Of a stretch of 12,154 nt of DNA, positions 6,207 to 12,154 are shown piece after piece. The notes beneath the pieces are model-generated. The model was not told the origin of the DNA, did not search any database, and saw only the letters and a list, made by a program, of their open reading frames with translations. The first letter of the stretch is position 1. Each line of letters begins with the position of its first letter. The translations under genes were made by a program, and so were the position numbers. Source of the stretch: CALHAX01 sp038523655 (GTDB taxonomy: Bacteria; Pseudomonadota; Alphaproteobacteria; Rhizobiales; CALHAX01); assembly GCA_038523655.1 (NCBI GenBank), contig JBCBJG010000077.1:1-12154 (forward strand). Direction: 5' to 3'.

Positions 6207-7928
6207 ATGCATATTCTCGTGCGCGGACGGATCGACCAATGGCTGCGGCTTGTGACCGGGCTCATTCTGTTCGCGTTCGTGACGACCCACTTCGCGAACC
6301 ATGCGCTCGGTCTGATCAGTATCGATGCGATGGAATGGGGACAGACGCTGCGCTGGAAAGTCACCCGGTCGATGGCCGGTAAAATCATTCTCGCCAGCGC
6401 GCTCTTTACCCACATCGCGCTTGCCATCGTACGGATTGCCCAGCGCGGCACGCTGCGGCTGCCGGCCTGGGAGGCCGTGCAAATCGTCAGCGGGCTCACA
6501 ATCCCGCTGCTGCTGATCCCTCACATCGTCGGGATCCGGCTCGCGGAAGAGCTGTTCGCGCTCAAAGCGTTCTATTTTTACGCCGTGCTTGCGATCTGGG
6601 TGAACGCGCCGCTGACGACTGCAGCCCTGATGATGGTCACCTGGATCCACGCCTGCATCGGGCTGCATTTCTGGCTGCGACTGTCGCCGACCTATCTGCG
6701 GGCGCTTCCGGTGCTGTTTGCTGGCGCGGTTGCGCTACCGATCCTCTCCTACACCGGGTTTACCGTCGCAGGGCGTCAGGCTGCCCAACAGGCCGCGGCG
6801 CCGGGCGCGGAGGCGCGGATCGCACGGCGTTTCAATGTTCCCGATGCGGCGGAGCGGGCGCAGCTCGATCAGATCGAACAGTTCCTGCTCGCAGGGTTCT
6901 GGGCGGTGATCGGCGCGCTGGTGCTTTTGTTCGTGGTGCGCGCGTTGCGACGCCAGTTCGGGACCCGCTTTGACCTCGCCTACGTCTATGGCCCGAACAT
7001 TCGACCGCAGGCCGGCCCAACCCTGCTGGAAATCTCACGGCGGTTCGGCATTCCGCATCGCTCAGTTTGTGGTGGGCGTGCACGGTGTTCGACCTGCCGG
7101 GTGCGCGTTGAGCGTGGGGCCGAGTTGCTGGAACCACCCGCACGGGCGGAGCGGCGCACGCTCGCGAGCATAGGCGCGGCGGAAAATGTCCGCCTCGCGT
7201 GTCAAATGCGGCCGCGCGAGGCGCTGACCGTGTTTCGGCTGGTCGCGCCTCGCGAGCGGGACGACGACGCACGGGTCAGTGTTGAGCAGGTCACCACCGA
7301 GGAAGCCGGTGTCGAGCGAGAACTCGTCATTTTCTTCCTCGATGTCCGCGGCTTTACGCGATGGAGCGAAGGCAAGCTGCCCTACGACGTGGTGTTCATT
7401 CTGAACGAATTTTTCGCCGCGGCCTCGCAGGCCGTCACCGCGAACGGCGGCTGGATCGACAAGTACATGGGCGACGGCATGATGGCGGTGTTCGGGCGTA
7501 CTGTGCCGCCGGCCGTCGCGGCGCGACAGGCGTTCGCCGCGGTCGTGGAAATCGAGCGGACACTGGCGCAGGTCAGTACCCGGCTGGAGGACGAAGTAGG
7601 CGAGCGCATCCGCGTCGGAATTGGCCTGCACCTCGGCAACGTGGTGCTCGGGCGGGTCGGCTATGCCGACGCCAGCGCCCTCACGGTGATCGGTGAAGCG
7701 GTCAACACGGCGAGCCGGCTCGAGGGGCTGACGGGCACGCGGGACCTGCTCATCGCCGCATCGCAAACGGTTGTGGATGCCGCCGGCCTGGACGTCACCG
7801 CCGATCTATCGGAACCGGTCGCGCTCAAAGGGCTCGACAAGCCGATCGACGTGGTTGGGTTCCGCACCACGCAGGGGTGGCCGAACATTCAGACTTCGCA
7901 AGACGTCGCCCAATCTGCTCATGTCTGA
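6207..7928 (+). CDS. CyaC-like adenylate cyclase: six-helix heme membrane domain + [2Fe-2S] ferredoxin + class III cyclase
   Basis: A 573-residue fusion expected to make cAMP from ATP at the inner membrane in response to redox state. Six membrane helices are predicted (about 13-36, 58-78, 93-113, 130-157, 163-185, 225-247). Histidines His28/His32, His69, His106 and His148/His154 lie in the first four, matching the tetra-histidine diheme signature of succinate:quinone oxidoreductase anchors. A ferredoxin domain follows (about 252-347), with Cys288, Cys294, Cys297 and Cys332. The cyclase domain (about 371-555) is complete: metal ligands Asp379 (FFLDVRGFT) and Asp423 (GDG), adenine-selecting Lys419 and Thr493, and transition-state residues Asn500 and Arg504 (NTASR). 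The Lys/Thr pair indicates adenylate rather than guanylate cyclase, class IIIb. S. meliloti CyaC is reported as a quinone-responsive diheme, iron-sulfur adenylate cyclase of this design. The equivalence here is inferred from architecture. Confidence 0.9.
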   Translation: MHILVRGRIDQWLRLVTGLILFAFVTTHFANHALGLISIDAMEWGQTLRWKVTRSMAGKIILASALFTHIALAIVRIAQRGTLRLPAWEAVQIVSGLTIPLLLIPHIVGIRLAEELFALKAFYFYAVLAIWVNAPLTTAALMMVTWIHACIGLHFWLRLSPTYLRALPVLFAGAVALPILSYTGFTVAGRQAAQQAAAPGAEARIARRFNVPDAAERAQLDQIEQFLLAGFWAVIGALVLLFVVRALRRQFGTRFDLAYVYGPNIRPQAGPTLLEISRRFGIPHRSVCGGRARCSTCRVRVERGAELLEPPARAERRTLASIGAAENVRLACQMRPREALTVFRLVAPRERDDDARVSVEQVTTEEAGVERELVIFFLDVRGFTRWSEGKLPYDVVFILNEFFAAASQAVTANGGWIDKYMGDGMMAVFGRTVPPAVAARQAFAAVVEIERTLAQVSTRLEDEVGERIRVGIGLHLGNVVLGRVGYADASALTVIGEAVNTASRLEGLTGTRDLLIAASQTVVDAAGLDVTADLSEPVALKGLDKPIDVVGFRTTQGWPNIQTSQDVAQSAHV

Positions 7929-7968
7929 TGGGCGGGGCTGTTGATCTAGGTTCCGCGGCGCAGTGGGC

Positions 7969-8028
7969 GACGATTGTCCCCTGCGTCTATCAACTTTGCA
8001 GCGACCGGTAGACGCGATGACGATCGTC
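7969..8028. terminator. Long imperfect inverted repeat between convergent cyclase and transpeptidase genes
   Basis: Outer arms gacgattgtc (7969-7978) and gacgatcgtc (8019-8028) match at 9 of 10 positions, the tenth being a possible G-U pair. Inner arms gcgtcta (7983-7989) and tagacgc (8009-8015) are perfect around a 19-base loop. The repeat lies 40 bp after the cyclase stop and 31 bp after the transpeptidase stop. Its position suits a shared terminator or mRNA-end stabiliser. No T-run follows, so the call is tentative. Confidence 0.4.
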
Positions 8029-8059
8029 CCGGCGGAGCAGCCTCGTCGCATTTGGCCGG

Positions 8060-8731
8060 TCAGCGCTGATTGCTGAAAAACGCCCGTCGTGCCTTGCCGG
8101 CATTGCTGCCGGGCGCTGCCGTCGCCACGGTGACCGGGGCATATTTCTTCCAGGTCGCCGTCACCTTCGCGCCGACGCGCACGCTAGGATAAAGCTCCAG
8201 CACGTGCTCATTGTGCATGCGCACGCAACCCTTCGAGACGTTCTTGCCGATCGTCCACGGCGCATCCGTCCCGTGAATGCGGTACATGGTTGAGCCGAGA
8301 TAAAGCGCGCGCACACCGAGCGGATTACGCGGATGGCCGCCCGGCACATACGCCGGCAATTTCGGGTTTTCGCGCCGCATCAACGGTGTCGGCGTCCAGG
8401 TCGGGTTTTCCGCCTTGCGAGTGACACGCAGGACGCCGTCCCAACGGCTGCGCTCGCGCGGCACGGCAATCGGATAACTCATCGCCGTGCCCGGACGCAC
8501 CACGTGGTACAGGCGACGGTCGCCGAAGCTAACGATGATCTCGCCGGCACGATACTTCGCGGGGAAGCTGACCTGCGTCTTGTCGTAGACGGTGTTCTTG
8601 CCGCCCCAGAGGAGCTGCGCATTTGCGGGCGTCGTCAGCACGCTTGCGAGAAGAGCAACGACAGACGCTGCGAACACAGCCAGCTGTTGACGGCCTCGAC
8701 CGCCCTGGCGCGCACTCCGGAACATGGACAT
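8060..8731 (-). CDS. L,D-transpeptidase, YkuD (ErfK/YbiS) family, secreted
   Basis: A 223-residue exported protein that probably cross-links peptidoglycan (3-3 links) or attaches proteins to it in the periplasm. The signal peptide has basic residues at 5-13, a hydrophobic core at about 17-33, and a likely cleavage after ANA (36-38). The YkuD catalytic motif is intact: HGTDAPWTIGKNVSKGCVRM (153-172), with His153, Ser166, Gly168, the nucleophile Cys169 and Arg171. IIVSFGDRRLYHV (65-77) is the usual first strand region, and PGGHPRNPLGVRALYLG (130-146) is also typical. The ATG at 8731 has GAGGAG 7 bases upstream (8739-8744). The frame extends to 8803, but that would bury the signal peptide. It is transcribed alone, divergent from the sugar-acid operon. 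Family and active site are firm; which cross-link it makes is not visible. Confidence 0.92.
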   Translation of the reverse strand: MSMFRSARQGGRGRQQLAVFAASVVALLASVLTTPANAQLLWGGKNTVYDKTQVSFPAKYRAGEIIVSFGDRRLYHVVRPGTAMSYPIAVPRERSRWDGVLRVTRKAENPTWTPTPLMRRENPKLPAYVPGGHPRNPLGVRALYLGSTMYRIHGTDAPWTIGKNVSKGCVRMHNEHVLELYPSVRVGAKVTATWKKYAPVTVATAAPGSNAGKARRAFFSNQR

Positions 8732-8994
8732 GACGCTACTCCTCAAACCTACCCGCACATCTCGCGATGGCCGCAACCTGTGGTCGCGACCTGCGAAACG
8801 CAAAGGTGGCCGGTTCGGTTCAGCGCGTTCCGCGCGGGGGTGTGGCCGAGGCGCCGCAATTTCTCCGCTCGCGCCCGCGTTGCGCCGGGAACGACCCGCG
8901 TTCTAGAAGCGGGCATCACGGATGCGGGCGGCCGCGGGCACGGTTTGCCGGACGTTGTGCCAGCCTCATCCTACGCCCCGACTACGAGGCCCGC
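8732..8994. promoter_or_regulatory. Divergent intergenic region upstream of the sugar-acid operon
   Basis: 263 bp lie between the transpeptidase start (minus) and the dehydrogenase start (plus). It must hold promoters for both. I see no consensus -35/-10 pair, but it contains the dyad at 8895-8913, listed separately. No regulator gene is adjacent within the window. Confidence 0.45.
8895..8913. promoter_or_regulatory. Near-palindrome, candidate operator of the sugar-acid operon
   Basis: cccgc (8895-8899), one base, the perfect palindrome ttctagaa (8901-8908), then gcggg (8909-8913). The arms are exactly complementary, giving a 19-bp near-perfect dyad 81 bp before the dehydrogenase start. Its size and symmetry suit a dimeric repressor or activator, but no second copy was noticed in the window. 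Confidence 0.4.
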
Positions 8995-10173
8995 ATGTCT
9001 GCCGCCGATGCCGCGTTCCGGATTGCGCTCGTCCCCGGCGACGGGATCGGCCCCGACGTGGTGGCGGCAACGCGCGACGTGCTCGACGCGGCCCGCGATG
9101 CGGTCGGCGGGTTCACCCTCACCTATGACGCGATCGATGCGGGCGCCGCATACTTCGCGCGCACCGGCACGGATATTTCTCTTGATGGCATGACGCGCGC
9201 TGGCGCGGCGGATGCGATCTTACTCGGCGCCATAGGGCTGCCAGGAATCCGACACGACGACGGCACGGAGATTTCGCCCCATCTGCGCATGCGGGACGCT
9301 TTCCGCCTTTTCGCCGGTGTGCGGCCCATCAAGGCTTACCCGAATACGCCGCGCCGTCTCGCCGACCCGCGGGCTGGCGATATCGACTTTGTCATTCTCC
9401 GCGAGTCGACCGAAGGGCTCTTTTTCTCCCACGGTCGCGGTGAGGTCTCGCATGACGAGGCGCGGGACACGCTGCGCATTACCCGGGCGATCTGTGAGGA
9501 CCTGTTCGATTTTGCGTTCCGCCTTACCCGCCGCCGCAAAGCGAGCGGGGCGCCGGGACTTCTCACCTGCGTCGACAAGGCGAACGTGTTCCGCTCGATG
9601 GCTTTTTTCCGCGCCATCTTCGACGAGCGCGCCGAAGCGTTCCCCGACATCACGCGGGCATATGCCTATGTCGATGCGCAGGCGCTCGATCTGGTGCGCC
9701 GGCCTTGGGACGCGGACGTGCTCGTGACGGAGAATATGTTCGGCGATATTCTCTCTGATCTTGGCGGCGGGCTCGTCGGCGGGATGGGCATGGCGCCGTG
9801 CGCGGAGATTGGTTTGGAACACGGTCTGTTTCAGCCGGCACACGGCTCAGCGCCTGATATCGCAGGCAAAGGGATCGCGAACCCAACCGCGGCATTAATC
9901 TCCGGCGCGCTGATGCTCGATTGGCTGGGCGAAAAGAAGGGCCATGCACCCACTGTGCGCGCCGGCAAAGCGATCGATCGGGCGGTATGGCTCGCGTTCG
10001 AGCGCGGAACGATGGCGCCGCGTGAGTTCGGTGGTGACGGCACAACGCGCAAGATGGCCGCAGCCGTAGTCAACGCGCTCCCGGAGGCGCTTGCCGCGAT
10101 CGACGATGAACAGGCGCCGGACACGCCGCACGGTACGCCTGCCGATGCCGCCGTCGCCGAGGCCACGTCGTGA
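8995..10173 (+). CDS. Isocitrate/isopropylmalate dehydrogenase family enzyme, putative sugar-acid (tetronate) dehydrogenase
   Basis: A 392-residue NAD-type dehydrogenase of the beta-hydroxyacid family (isopropylmalate, isocitrate, tartrate and D-malate dehydrogenases). Visible motifs are LVPGDGIGPDVV (12-23), the carboxylate-binding arginines Arg100, Arg110 and Arg136, Lys195 in CVDKANV, metal aspartates Asp227, Asp251 and Asp255 (ENMFGDILSDL), and HGSAPDIAGKGIANP (283-297), where Asp288 favours NAD over NADP. The motif RESTEGLFFS (136-145) has Phe143 where LeuB-type RELTGGIYFG has the catalytic Tyr. Overlap with a DUF1537 kinase gene and an OtnC-like gene suggests it oxidises the 3-hydroxyl of a four-carbon sugar acid instead of acting in leucine or TCA metabolism; the substrate is inferred. 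ATG 8995 has GAGG (8986-8989) 5 bases upstream; the frame extends to 8767, but that part is not family-like. A tartrate or malate substrate is an alternative. Confidence 0.88.
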   Translation: MSAADAAFRIALVPGDGIGPDVVAATRDVLDAARDAVGGFTLTYDAIDAGAAYFARTGTDISLDGMTRAGAADAILLGAIGLPGIRHDDGTEISPHLRMRDAFRLFAGVRPIKAYPNTPRRLADPRAGDIDFVILRESTEGLFFSHGRGEVSHDEARDTLRITRAICEDLFDFAFRLTRRRKASGAPGLLTCVDKANVFRSMAFFRAIFDERAEAFPDITRAYAYVDAQALDLVRRPWDADVLVTENMFGDILSDLGGGLVGGMGMAPCAEIGLEHGLFQPAHGSAPDIAGKGIANPTAALISGALMLDWLGEKKGHAPTVRAGKAIDRAVWLAFERGTMAPREFGGDGTTRKMAAAVVNALPEALAAIDDEQAPDTPHGTPADAAVAEATS

Positions 10174-11483
10174 GCCTGCTGGTCGGTGCGATTGCGGATG
10201 ACTTCACCGGTGCCACCGACCTCGCGAACACGCTCGTGCGCTCCGGCATGCGGACAACGCAACTCATCGGCGTGCCTGACGCGGATACGCCGCTCGTCGA
10301 TCCCGCATCGCGCGACGGTTCTGCGCCCGATGCCATTGTCGTTGCGCTCAAAATCCGCACGGTGCCCGCCTATATGGCGGTCGCCGAAGCGCGGGAGGCA
10401 CTGTCTTGGCTGACGCGGCATGCGGCGCGGCAGATCATCTGGAAATACTGTTCGACGTTCGATTCGACAGATGCCGGCAACATCGGGCCGGTCGCCGATG
10501 CGCTTCGATCGGACCTCGGCGCCGATGTGGTCGTCGCCTGTCCGGCATTTCCGGCCACCGGGCGGACGATCTATCGAGGGCACCTGTTCGTCGGTGACCG
10601 CCTGCTCAGCGAAAGCGGGATGCGCAACCACCCGCTCACGCCGATGCGCGATGCCGATTTGATGCGCGTGCTCTCTCGACAAGTAGCCGGCGAGGTCGGT
10701 CGGATTGATTTTTCCTCCGTAAATAGCGGTGCGGCCGCGATCCGCGATGCGCTGACGGAGTTGTCACGCGCAGGTATCGCATACGCGATCCCTGATGTGC
10801 TGGAGGACACGCATCTGATGCACCTCGGGCGGGCGCTTGCCGGCGCGCGTCTGATCACCGGTGGATCGGGGATCGCGCTCGGCCTTGCGGAGAATTTTCG
10901 CGCCGCCGGCGAGCTTGGCGCACCCGTGCCGCCGGCGCTGCCCGACGTTGATGGCGGTGCCGCGGTCATTGCAGGCAGTTGCTCTGAGGCGACGCGCGAG
11001 CAGGTCGCGGTGTTCGCGCGGGAACACGCGGCGCATCAGGTCGAGCCGACCAGCGACGCCACCGCGTCGTCGCTTGCGGAGGCCGCGCTCTCGTTCACCC
11101 GCGACGTGCCCAGCGATGCGCCGCTGCTGATCTATTCCTCCGCCGCGCCGGCCGCCGTCGCCGCCGTGCAGTCGGCGCGAGGGCGCGACGATGCGGGGGC
11201 GCTCGTCGAGGCGGCTCTCGCGAAAGTCGCGCAGGGGCTGGTCGGGCAGGGGCGGCGACGTCTCGTCGTCGCAGGCGGTGAGACGTCCGGCGCCGTCACC
11301 ACCGCGCTCGGGATCGAGCGGCTCACGATCGGCCCCGAGATCGATCCCGGCGTGCCGTGGACGCTCGCCGAAGGACGTGCGCGAAACGGGGACGCCGGGC
11401 ACACGCGGATTGCGCTCGCCCTCAAATCCGGCAACTTTGGCGCGCCCGATTTTTTCTCCAAAGCACTTGCCATGCTGCCATGA
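10170..11483 (+). CDS. otnK: Four-carbon acid sugar kinase (DUF1537), probable 3-oxo-tetronate kinase
   Basis: A 437-residue cytoplasmic kinase of the DUF1537 family, expected to phosphorylate O-4 of 3-oxo-tetronate with ATP. The N-terminal substrate domain shows GAIADDFTGATDLANTLV (about 6-23), KYCSTFDSTDAGNIGP (about 91-106) and CPAFPATGRTIYRGHLFVGD (about 126-145), followed by LLSESGMRNHPLTPM. The C-terminal nucleotide domain (about 265-437) shows AGSCSEAT, AGGETSGAV and LALKSGNFGAPDFF near the end. These stretches resemble OtnK more than the D-threonate kinase branch, but the distinction is from memory. The GTG start at 10170 overlaps the dehydrogenase stop by 4 bp, with GAGG (10159-10162) 7 bases upstream, so translation is probably coupled. 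Other known substrates in this kinase family include D-threonate, D-erythronate and 3-oxo-isoapionate. Confidence 0.88.
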   Translation: MSLLVGAIADDFTGATDLANTLVRSGMRTTQLIGVPDADTPLVDPASRDGSAPDAIVVALKIRTVPAYMAVAEAREALSWLTRHAARQIIWKYCSTFDSTDAGNIGPVADALRSDLGADVVVACPAFPATGRTIYRGHLFVGDRLLSESGMRNHPLTPMRDADLMRVLSRQVAGEVGRIDFSSVNSGAAAIRDALTELSRAGIAYAIPDVLEDTHLMHLGRALAGARLITGGSGIALGLAENFRAAGELGAPVPPALPDVDGGAAVIAGSCSEATREQVAVFAREHAAHQVEPTSDATASSLAEAALSFTRDVPSDAPLLIYSSAAPAAVAAVQSARGRDDAGALVEAALAKVAQGLVGQGRRRLVVAGGETSGAVTTALGIERLTIGPEIDPGVPWTLAEGRARNGDAGHTRIALALKSGNFGAPDFFSKALAMLP

Positions 11484-12142
11484 CGCGCCCGACCGCCAAC
11501 GAGACCCGCCGCGAAGAGATCCGCGCACGCGACGAAATCTGTCGGCTCGGCAACTCGATGTTCGCCCGCGGCCTCACCTTCGGCGCCTCAGGAAACATTT
11601 CGGTCCGCCTCGACGACGGCTGGCTGATGACGCCGACAGGCGTGACGCTCGGCACGCTCGAACCGGATACGCTATCGAAGATCGATCTCGACGGGCGCCA
11701 TGTCGGGGGCGATGCGCCCACAAAGGAAGCGTTCCTCCACCGTGTCATGTACGACAAGCGCGGCACGGCAGGCGCCGTCGTGCACCTGCATGCGACACAT
11801 TCGGTCGCCGTGAGCTGCCTTGCCGACATCGATCCGACGAACGTGCTGCCACCGATCACCGCGTATCATGTCATGCGCGTCGGGCGCCTTCCGCTGGTGC
11901 CGTATTTTCCTCCAGGCGACATCGATCTAGCGCGGGCGGTCGGCGAGTTCGCCTCGGACCATCATGCGGTACTCCTCGCGAATCATGGTCCAGTGGTTGC
12001 CGGGAGAAGCCTTGCCGCGGCGGTCGCGGCCAGCGAGGAACTTGAAGAAACCGCAAAGCTGTTTCTAATGCTTCAGGGGCACCGCACCCGATTTCTCGAT
12101 CACGCGCAGGTGCAGGAACTCGAGGACAGGTTTCGTAGCTGA
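11480..12142 (+). CDS. otnC: Class II aldolase/adducin family protein, probable 3-oxo-tetronate 4-phosphate decarboxylase
   Basis: A 220-residue zinc enzyme of the FucA/AraD fold, expected to decarboxylate 3-oxo-tetronate 4-phosphate to dihydroxyacetone phosphate and CO2. Visible features are GLTFGASGNISVR (31-43), MTPTGV (50-55), the catalytic acid position Glu83 in TKEAFLHRVMY, zinc ligands His102 and His104 in VHLHATHS, and His169 in LANHGPVV. The length is normal for OtnC. The ATG overlaps the kinase stop by 4 bp (ATGA, 11480-11483) and has no clear ribosome site of its own, so it probably depends on translational coupling. The frame opens earlier, at 11357, but that part lies inside the kinase gene. 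Pairing with a DUF1537 kinase is the main reason to prefer OtnC over fuculose- or ribulose-phosphate aldolases. Confidence 0.87.
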   Translation: MTRPTANETRREEIRARDEICRLGNSMFARGLTFGASGNISVRLDDGWLMTPTGVTLGTLEPDTLSKIDLDGRHVGGDAPTKEAFLHRVMYDKRGTAGAVVHLHATHSVAVSCLADIDPTNVLPPITAYHVMRVGRLPLVPYFPPGDIDLARAVGEFASDHHAVLLANHGPVVAGRSLAAAVAASEELEETAKLFLMLQGHRTRFLDHAQVQELEDRFRS

Positions 12143-12147
12143 ACGGC

Positions 12148-12154
12148 AGAAGGA
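12148..12154 (+). promoter_or_regulatory. Candidate ribosome binding site of a gene beyond the window
   Basis: AGAAGGA at the extreme right edge starts 6 bases after the stop of the decarboxylase-like gene. It suggests another gene follows closely in the same operon. The start codon itself is not in view. Confidence 0.35.

Noticed and set aside
8838..8860. Stretch resembling the 5' part of a Leu/Ser tRNA (gtggccgag)
   Set aside because: No anticodon arm, T-arm or matching acceptor strand could be found downstream.
8995..10173. Reading the dehydrogenase as LeuB (3-isopropylmalate dehydrogenase) or isocitrate dehydrogenase
   Set aside because: The catalytic Tyr is Phe, the substrate-loop sequence differs from LeuB, and the operon partners are sugar-acid enzymes, not leucine or TCA genes.
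9831..10682. 283-codon minus-strand open frame across the dehydrogenase/kinase junction
   Set aside because: Antisense to two genes with clear family motifs and coupled starts; no motif of its own.
10170..11483. Kinase as D-threonate kinase working with a PdxA2 enzyme
   Set aside because: The upstream enzyme is of the isopropylmalate type, not PdxA, and a D-threonate kinase/PdxA2 route would not need the OtnC-like decarboxylase. Not fully excluded.
10764..11528. 254-codon minus-strand open frame opposite the kinase
   Set aside because: Arg/Gly-rich shadow of the kinase C-terminal domain.

Overview
This GC-rich window carries eight complete genes and one partial gene, with bacterial-style spacing and clear Shine-Dalgarno sites. 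Several genes point to an alphaproteobacterium, perhaps of the order Hyphomicrobiales. They are a DUF1489 protein, a DUF459-type SGNH protein next to an MBOAT acyltransferase, and an adenylate cyclase built like CyaC of Sinorhizobium meliloti. The order is an inference; the sequence alone does not fix a genus. No rRNA, tRNA, CRISPR array, insertion sequence or phage gene was seen.

Layout. Positions 1-2268 (minus strand) hold a probable envelope polysaccharide O-acylation pair: a secreted or anchored DUF459/SGNH protein, then a membrane-bound O-acyltransferase cut by the left window edge. After a 459-bp stretch without a gene comes a plus-strand membrane fatty-acid-hydroxylase/sterol-desaturase family protein (2728-3519). 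Positions 3633-6033 (minus strand) hold the biotin carboxylase/biotin carrier subunit of an acyl-CoA carboxylase, most like 3-methylcrotonyl-CoA carboxylase alpha, followed 31 bp later by the DUF1489 gene. Divergent from it is a 573-residue fusion protein (6207-7928). It combines a six-helix, histidine-rich (probable diheme) membrane domain, a [2Fe-2S] ferredoxin domain and a class III adenylate cyclase. A YkuD-type L,D-transpeptidase (8060-8731, minus strand) converges on it.

The right end (8995-12142, plus strand) is a tight three-gene operon with two 4-bp start/stop overlaps: an isocitrate/isopropylmalate-dehydrogenase-family enzyme, a DUF1537 kinase resembling 3-oxo-tetronate kinase (OtnK), and a class II aldolase-family protein resembling 3-oxo-tetronate 4-phosphate decarboxylase (OtnC). 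Together they can be read as a route from a four-carbon sugar acid to dihydroxyacetone phosphate. The dehydrogenase keeps the arginines, lysine and metal aspartates of its family, but has Phe where the family normally has the catalytic Tyr used in decarboxylation. That fits an enzyme that stops at the 3-oxo acid and passes it to the kinase and a separate decarboxylase, making the usual isomerase (OtnI) unnecessary. This is the most interesting hypothesis in the window. A candidate ribosome binding site at the right edge suggests the operon continues.
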